Assembly: GCA_021521415.1 (NCBI GenBank)
Contig: JAIQDT010007343.1
Span: 1-64,000 of the forward strand
Origin: Bidens hawaiensis
Taxonomy: Eukaryota; Streptophyta; Magnoliopsida; Asterales; Asteraceae
Direction: 5' to 3'
Length of the DNA: 64,000 nucleotides
Part shown: positions 58,171 through 64,000 of the stretch, piece after piece
Layout: each line of letters begins with the position of its first letter
Numbering within the stretch: position 1 is the stretch's first letter
The notes under the pieces: generated by a model
What the model was told of the DNA's origin: nothing
The model's database searches: none
What the model saw: only the letters and a program-made list of their open reading frames with translations
Translations under genes and position numbers: made by a program

Positions 58171-59545
58171 CAGTAGCTTCATGTCTTGATCTTCAAGCAC
58201 GTGTCTTGTAACCTTCAATCTCTTTGTCTTCATGCATGTACTCCTTCTCTCACACATACCACGACTACTCGCTGATATTTCCTCGCTTCGTCTTTCCAAG
58301 CAGGAATATAAAATATCTTCTTTTCATTTAACACCTGCAGATCAGCTTTCGATAAATTAACAAGATGCATCGGATCATACACTCATAGCACTTCTTGTTC
58401 GTCTTCGTCTTCCATCACGGCTTCAGCAGTCTGGCAATCAACATACCACCATTTAAGGTTCTTCAACACATCCTTGGGCATTGTCTTCATCGGCACATCT
58501 TTAAGACACCGAATCGGTTTGTACTTCATTACCATCCAAGGCTTGCCATCTGCTCTCATTCCCCTTTCTTTATCTTCCACTAGCTTTCCCTTCTGTGGCT
58601 TTAATAACTCAAACTTCTTTTCTTTAATACTTTCTTTTCACACGATCTTCCCAATAACTCTGGCCATGTTGTCGTCACTTCTATTAATCAACCCCAATCT
58701 AGCCAAATCCTTCACCTCACATTCAGGAAATGTATTGAGAGATCTCAACGTCCTCTTAAAGTATTGGATCCCATCATATCTTTTCACCACGAACACTTTT
58801 AACTGTTCATCATATAGCCAACAGATAATTCCTTTCTTTGATTCAGCATAGCCTTTGATATTATAACTTTTCTTGAACATGGTTGGAACAGCAGGCTTCT
58901 TAGTTTTGATAAACCAATGAGCATAGCCTTCCTTCCATCTAGGCTGCTCCTCCCATTCTGTATCATCACCTGCTGTGTCTTGACATACATCTGACTTTTC
59001 AACTTCAGGGATCTCGTGTTCAACATTCTCCTCAACTATTTCACCCTCTTCAACATCATCTTCAATCACTATTTCAGCACCAATCTTTTCAATCTCCTCA
59101 ATTGGTAGAACATCATCTTCACACATAAACTCATCATCCAACATATCATCATCTAATTCCTTCAAGGCATCGATCACATCATCTCCCATCTCCTCGTCAT
59201 CAACCATCACCACCTCATCACCACCAGAACCGCCAGCTGCGCTTGCAGACTCCTCCTGAGCTGTGGAAGTCCCAAGAGCTTGAGTAGTTCTTGGCAACTC
59301 ACCACCTGCACCTTTCGATGCATTGGGATCATCGTCTCTGTCATTCCTCTTCTTTGTCCTGAGCTCGTCGCCTTTACAGCTCATCTCCCCCTGAGATGCC
59401 AAGAACTCCTTCATAGCATCTATAATTTTCCCATGTTCAACCAGGAGGGACGACTGTAGTTGATTTTCTGCTACTAGGCGCTGAATAGCCTGGGTCTGGA
59501 TAAGATTCACCTTATAATTTGAACATTTTTCAATTAACTTTTAAA
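58171..59545 (-). pseudogene. Sirevirus A aORF, N-terminal half missing
   Basis: The frame is open from about 59545 (first Met-type start GTG at 59510). It contains a helical segment (TQAIQRLVAENQLQSSLLVE), an acidic stretch (DDEEMGDDVIDALKELDDD), and the conserved 'NRSDDNMARVIGK' and 'WYVDCQTAEAVMED' regions. In-frame stops are TGA at 58638-58640 and another at 58383; the frame then continues with YDPMHLVNLSKADL and VVVVCERR almost to the PPT. The roughly 400-residue N-terminal half present in the other two elements (AFWDT, RGGFD, MYQRF) is absent, so this copy is an internal deletion. Confidence 0.75.
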
Positions 59546-60816
59546 ACTTCCCTTTGAGAATTAAATGACACGATCAAGTCCAAGTAACCAGATATAAAAG
59601 CATACAACTACATAAAAAGAAAACTTTTAACAATTAAAGTTTAAGGGATCAAATTTTAGTCTTTACAAGGGACTACTACGTTTTAGAAAAGATCCGAACA
59701 GGAATCATACTAATTACGTGACTGTCACATAGATCCGTGTTTAGCTGTATTATGACATAAAGAAACAGGTTGTAGGCAGGTAAATAACTTAAAATGGTTT
59801 TCATCATTTCTGTGATACGAGTTAGGTTCAATTATGCCTCAAAATTTAAGTGGGCAACAACTCAGAGATTATGATGCCTCCTATCTATTCTCAAAGCGTA
59901 TTTGGCTTTTCCCAAGTCACCCCGAATTGACTTCGACCCATATTGTCTGATTAAGTTTGTAAGTACTCTTCATCTGCTTCTCGTTCTCTTTCTTACTCCA
60001 TGATTGAGAAGTCTTAACATTGTCAGGTCTAGAATGTTTCAATAACTCATAAGTTTTTTTTTTTTTTTACGATAAACATATACATAGACTTCAGAGTAGT
60101 AAACAACTGCAAGTCCCGAATCTGGATCACTGCAGTTTCTTCACACACTATCTTTACGGGAATCAGAACATTTATGGGCTCGTGTATGACTGGGTAATCG
60201 CTTTTCTGCCTATCATTCGGAAAGATATATATGAAGACATGCAAAACTCTTAAGGAGTTTCCACGTAAAATCGAGTAGATTTAGTTTGTATCACATCTAC
60301 TTTTACGCACCATAAAAAGCTACCATGACATACAATGACTGTTCTAAAGCCTTTTAAGCCTAATAACTTCACTAGTTAAGCACACAAAAGCAGTATATCT
60401 ATCATTTTCCAAGGTTGGATCAATTTTCTGTTAAACATAGTAAAGTAACTTCTTACGAAGTAGTAGACTTGAAAAATAATTTCATTTCCCAAAAAGAAAA
60501 ATTTTAACATCATCGCCCCAACCAAAACAAAGTCTTCAGGTAAACGGCTATCCCGAAGATCCAACCGAACACATACTAGTATGTGTCCTTCTAACTAAGT
60601 ATGATCGACTAATTTTAAGCGAAAGAATGAAAACACATCATAAACCGCCCCGGTCACTTTCAGTCATCTGGTTAATGGCTATCCGCATATTCTACAAGTA
60701 GAAATGAGGACCAAACATATCCTAAGACATGTCCTTCAAACTGAGGCAACCGACATAATTCTAAGCGATAGTGACGTTTTTTTTTTTTTTTTTTTAAACG
60801 AACATAAAAAGCATGG
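59546..60816 (-). other. Sirevirus A pol-aORF spacer
   Basis: Non-coding. 60545-60640 and 60660-60775 are diverged tandem copies ('acatgtccttc', 'aactgaggcaaccgac', 'attctaagcgatag'). A run of about 18 T is at 60779-60796. No acceptor or promoter comparable with the other elements was found. Confidence 0.5.
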
Positions 60817-63800
60817 TTACTCGGGATTGATCATCCCATTCAGCTCAATAATGTTTTGAAATCTTGTTTTGTCAAACGCTTTAGTATATAAATCAGCGAA
60901 ATTATCAAGCGTATCCACCTTTTCAAGCACAATCAGTTTCTTCTCAGCACAATCCCGTATAAAATGATGACGTATGTCAATATGTTTAGTTTTACTGTGC
61001 TTCACGGGATTGTTAGTTACTGAGATAGCAGCTGTGTTATCAATGCAAATAGGAGTAAGTAAGAAATTCAGACCATAGTCGCGCAACTGTTGTTGAATCC
61101 AAAGAACCTGGGAGCAGCAGTTGGATGCTGCCATGTATTCTGCTTCACAGGTTGAAATTGCGACTGAAGTCTGCTTCTTGCATTGCCACGACACCAATCT
61201 GCCACCAAGAAACTGACATCCACCAGTTGTTGACTTCCGACTCTGATTGCACCCTCCATAATCAGAATCTGTGTAAGTGACCAACTCCAAGTCTCCTCCT
61301 TTTGCGTACCACAACCCCAGCTTCGGTTTGCCTTTGAGATACCGCAAGATCCTCTTCACACCCTTCATGTGAGATTCCTTTGGGTTTGCCTGAAAACGAG
61401 CACAAAGACAAACTGTAAACATAATATCAAGCCTAGAAGCAGTTAAGTACATTAAAGAACCTATAATAGCCTGATACTGAGTTGGGTCCACATCTGCGTC
61501 ATTGTCAGAATCAGCACCCAATTTATGGTTGACGCAGATTGGAGTATCGAATGGAGTGCTGTCCTCCATCTTGAAGCGTTTGAGCACATCATGGACATAC
61601 TTGGTCTGATGAATGAACATCCCTTCCTTCTTCTGATCAACCTGCAATCCTAAAAAGAAAGTTAGTTCACCCATAGCACTCATTTCAAACCTTTTCTTCA
61701 TGACGGCCTCAAAATCTTGACACATGGAGACTTTTGATGCAGCAAAAATAATGTCATCCACGTAGACTTGCACTAGCAGGAAGTCGCTTCCTTGTCTCTT
61801 CACAAACAGTGTGCTATCAATCTGACCTCTTTCAAACCCATTTTCAAGCAAGTAATCTGATAAAGTTGAGTACCAGGCACGAGGTGCCTGATGTAGTCCA
61901 TACAACGCCTTGCTTAATTTGTACACATGGTCTGGAAAGTCTGGGTCAGGAAAACCCGGAGGTTGCTCAACATACACAACCTCATCAACTTTCCCATTTA
62001 GGAATGCACTCTTTACGTCCAACTGAAAAACCTTCATCTTTTTATAAGCAGCAAATGCCAAAAACAATCTAATGGCTTCCAATCTTGCCACAGGAGCGAA
62101 CACTTCATTATAATCAATCCCCTCTTGTTGATTAAAACCTTTAACGACTAGCCTCGCCTTGTTTCTTATAATAATCCCTTTCTCATCTCTCTTGCACTTA
62201 AACACCCATTTTGTGCCTATCGCATGCACATTCTTTGGTTTTTCAACCAAAGTCCAAACTTCCATTTTCTTGAACTGAGCCAACTCTTCTTGCATGGCTT
62301 CGACCCACGAGCTGTCCTTGAGAGCCATTTGATAATTCTTCGGTTCAATTTGGCTGATAAAGCAGGTGTACAAGCATTCGTTGATTATGCCTGTCTCCTT
62401 AATGCTTGTGTAAACACAGGTGTGCTCATTCAAGCTACGTCTTGTTTGTACACCGGAGGACACATCACCAATCACATTCTCCAAAGGGTGATCTTTATGA
62501 ATTCTCGTGGTCGGAACAGAACCGACATGCAGATTGTCTTCCAAGTTAGAAGAGAGCTCGTCAATGATTGTTTCTTGCTGAGAGTGAAACGGATTGAAAA
62601 ATTCTTCTTCAGTCGAGGCAGCAGGGGGATCGATAGCATTTGATGAGGAAGGTTGACATTTATCGATCAGCTGTCTTTGCAATAGATTTTCTTCCTCATC
62701 AAGGATCATCTTCGTAGCAACTCTCTCTTCTTCTTCAGCAATATCCAAATACGGTATGTTAAAAGACTTAAAAAGTTTAACATAGTCGAAAAACTCAGCA
62801 GGTCCGTTGCTTGGTTTTGGCGGTTGGTAACTTGTGATATCGGTGTTACACACCACCTCAACCTTGCTGGTCGATGTATTAAAGACACGTCTGTTGGGTG
62901 TCCCAACAACATAACCGAGTAAGATTCCTTCATCGGCTACTTCACCAAATTTAGAATTTGTCTTTAAAATCGAACAAGGGGACCCGAATGGTTCAAGACC
63001 ACTCAAGTTGGGCTTCCTCCCATGCATAAGCTCATAACACGTTTTATTAAGTCGTTTAACCGTCAACACTCTATTGAGGATATAGCAGGCTGTAGCAACA
63101 GCTTCAGCCCAGAACACCACAGGAAGCTTTGAATCAGCCAGCATAGTTCTGGCTCCTTCAATTAATGTTCTATTCTTCCTTTCAGCCACTCCATTCTGTT
63201 GCGGTGTATACGGAGCGCTGTATTGGTGTTCGATCCCTTTCTGAAGGCAGAAGATCTCCATCTCAAAATTCTTGAACTCCGTTCCATTGTCACTCCTGAT
63301 GAACTTAACCCTTTTATCCATAACGTTCTCAACTTTGGTAATCAAATTTTTCACCATCTGAGCCGTTTCATCTTTTGATTTCAGGAAATATACCCACGAA
63401 TATCGTGAGTAATCATCAGTGATCACCAAGCAATAAGAAGTACCTCCCAGACTTTTTGCATTCACGGGACCGAAGAGATCCATGTGAAGCAATTCTAAGG
63501 TACTGGCAATTGAATTGACTTTCTTGGTGAGATGGGATTTCTTGTGCTGCTTTCCCTTCTTGCACGGTAGACATTTGTCTTCAAAATTGAAACTTTTCAA
63601 GGGAACGCCCAGCACAAGTCCATTCTTGACAATGTGGTTCATCTTCCGAAGATGAATGTGCCCCATTCTCCTATGCCACAATTCGGACTCCGATTCGCTC
63701 GCTTTTGTCATAAGGCATGATTCTTCCGTGGCCATTTCAGTCGACCTCATATCCATAATGTACGTATTCCTCTCACGTGGAGCCTTCATCACAATCCACT

Positions 63801-64000
63801 CCTCTGGTATCTGAAAACCAGGATGTAACACAATTGCTTCATTCTTTGTGAAGTGTACGGTGTACTCCTTATCACAAATCTGCGACACACTCAGCAGATT
63901 GTGCTTCAATTCTTCGACAAAGTTTACTTTTTCTAATGTCATCTTCCCGTTAGACACCGTTCCTATTCCTGTAATCTTTCCTCCACTTTCACCTGCAAAG
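60817..64000 (-). CDS. pol: Sirevirus A Pol, intact but 5'-incomplete
   Basis: One open frame from the window end to TAA at 60817, at least 1,046 residues. The end of the protease region is followed by the GAG-pre-integrase domain (LWHRRMGHIHLRKMNHIV, CLPCKKGKQHKKSH). The integrase core has LHMDLFGPV, RSDNGTEF and QQNGVAERKNRTL, the DDE residues in place. RT ([38 protein letters not shown]) has the YVDD active site. RNase H has TDSDYGGCN and CEAEYMAASN, ending KHIDIRHHFIRD and NGMINPE. There is no stop or shift in the visible part, unlike the Pol at 2228. The neighbouring aORF is broken, so any activity would not depend on it in cis. Confidence 0.95.
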   Translation of the reverse strand, partial: FAGESGGKITGIGTVSNGKMTLEKVNFVEELKHNLLSVSQICDKEYTVHFTKNEAIVLHPGFQIPEEWIVMKAPRERNTYIMDMRSTEMATEESCLMTKASESESELWHRRMGHIHLRKMNHIVKNGLVLGVPLKSFNFEDKCLPCKKGKQHKKSHLTKKVNSIASTLELLHMDLFGPVNAKSLGGTSYCLVITDDYSRYSWVYFLKSKDETAQMVKNLITKVENVMDKRVKFIRSDNGTEFKNFEMEIFCLQKGIEHQYSAPYTPQQNGVAERKNRTLIEGARTMLADSKLPVVFWAEAVATACYILNRVLTVKRLNKTCYELMHGRKPNLSGLEPFGSPCSILKTNSKFGEVADEGILLGYVVGTPNRRVFNTSTSKVEVVCNTDITSYQPPKPSNGPAEFFDYVKLFKSFNIPYLDIAEEEERVATKMILDEEENLLQRQLIDKCQPSSSNAIDPPAASTEEEFFNPFHSQQETIIDELSSNLEDNLHVGSVPTTRIHKDHPLENVIGDVSSGVQTRRSLNEHTCVYTSIKETGIINECLYTCFISQIEPKNYQMALKDSSWVEAMQEELAQFKKMEVWTLVEKPKNVHAIGTKWVFKCKRDEKGIIIRNKARLVVKGFNQQEGIDYNEVFAPVARLEAIRLFLAFAAYKKMKVFQLDVKSAFLNGKVDEVVYVEQPPGFPDPDFPDHVYKLSKALYGLHQAPRAWYSTLSDYLLENGFERGQIDSTLFVKRQGSDFLLVQVYVDDIIFAASKVSMCQDFEAVMKKRFEMSAMGELTFFLGLQVDQKKEGMFIHQTKYVHDVLKRFKMEDSTPFDTPICVNHKLGADSDNDADVDPTQYQAIIGSLMYLTASRLDIMFTVCLCARFQANPKESHMKGVKRILRYLKGKPKLGLWYAKGGDLELVTYTDSDYGGCNQSRKSTTGGCQFLGGRLVSWQCKKQTSVAISTCEAEYMAASNCCSQVLWIQQQLRDYGLNFLLTPICIDNTAAISVTNNPVKHSKTKHIDIRHHFIRDCAEKKLIVLEKVDTLDNFADLYTKAFDKTRFQNIIELNGMINPE

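Larger units (their letters stand above)
57710..64000 (-). mobile_element. Sirevirus A, 3' part (pol, aORF remnant, LTR)
   Basis: Minus-strand order: pol (open to the window end), spacer, truncated aORF, PPT, LTR. It is inserted in the spacer of Sirevirus B on the same strand. 5' LTR, gag and the start of the protease are outside the window. Confidence 0.85.

Noticed and set aside
1..64000. Host genes, tRNA or rRNA genes
   Set aside because: Every ORF with recognisable content belongs to a mobile element, and no tRNA or rRNA sequence was recognised; tRNA-like matches are primer-binding sites only.

Overview
This window is plant nuclear DNA made almost entirely of transposable elements; I found no host gene. 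The mix (Sirevirus-type Ty1/copia elements with a large extra ORF, Tekay-like Ty3/gypsy chromoviruses with LTRs of 2-4 kb, iMet-tRNA primer sites, AT-rich inverted-repeat elements in TA microsatellites) fits a large dicot genome. Asteraceae is my best guess, from general sequence style and not from a search.

Layout. 1-12714: a decayed Sirevirus on +, split near its protease by a gypsy-type solo LTR (43-2227), then pol remnants, a 2.6-kb spacer with a promoter-like and intron-like segment, a 1,200-codon additional ORF (aORF), a PPT, an LTR and a PBS. 12715-15641: non-coding, with one TIR element carrying a 5'UTR-like exon. 15642-34535: a nested stack. A miniature minus-strand LTR element (C, 15642-34535) holds a decayed LTR element (D, 16152-33748, TSD AAATA). 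D holds an intact young chromovirus in its 5' LTR (16759-26043, TSD TACGC) and a solo LTR in its interior (29065-31611, TSD TCTTA). 34816-46442: a string of inverted-repeat elements separated by (TA)n tracts, two of them split by solo LTRs of one family (35852-39196, TSD TTGAA; 42054-46094, TSD CTAAT). 46517-47097: a Mutator-like foldback MITE with a 9-bp TSD. 47175-48480: a second foldback element. 49105-49760: a gypsy gag remnant. 50998-51832: a truncated gypsy-type LTR. 51833-64000: two nested minus-strand Sireviruses, B (from 51833) invaded by A (from 57710), which runs off the window with an intact pol.

Three patterns stand out. (1) All the long gypsy-type LTRs, from four families, carry the same intron-like module in the sense strand: a GTGAGT/GTGAGG donor, an ACTCACTCA block followed by CTGAY, and a terminal AG. 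In most of them the module encloses tandem repeats. (2) Dense palindromic arrays with a TTCG...CGAA core lie directly upstream of the TATA box in two Sirevirus LTRs, and related arrays lie in a Sirevirus intron-like spacer and a gypsy solo LTR. (3) The Sirevirus aORF looks like a separately expressed gene (TATA box, pyrimidine-rich leader, short first exon, intron) for an acidic, coiled-coil protein with a PKKKRK basic signal and no membrane segment, so 'envelope-like' fits it poorly.
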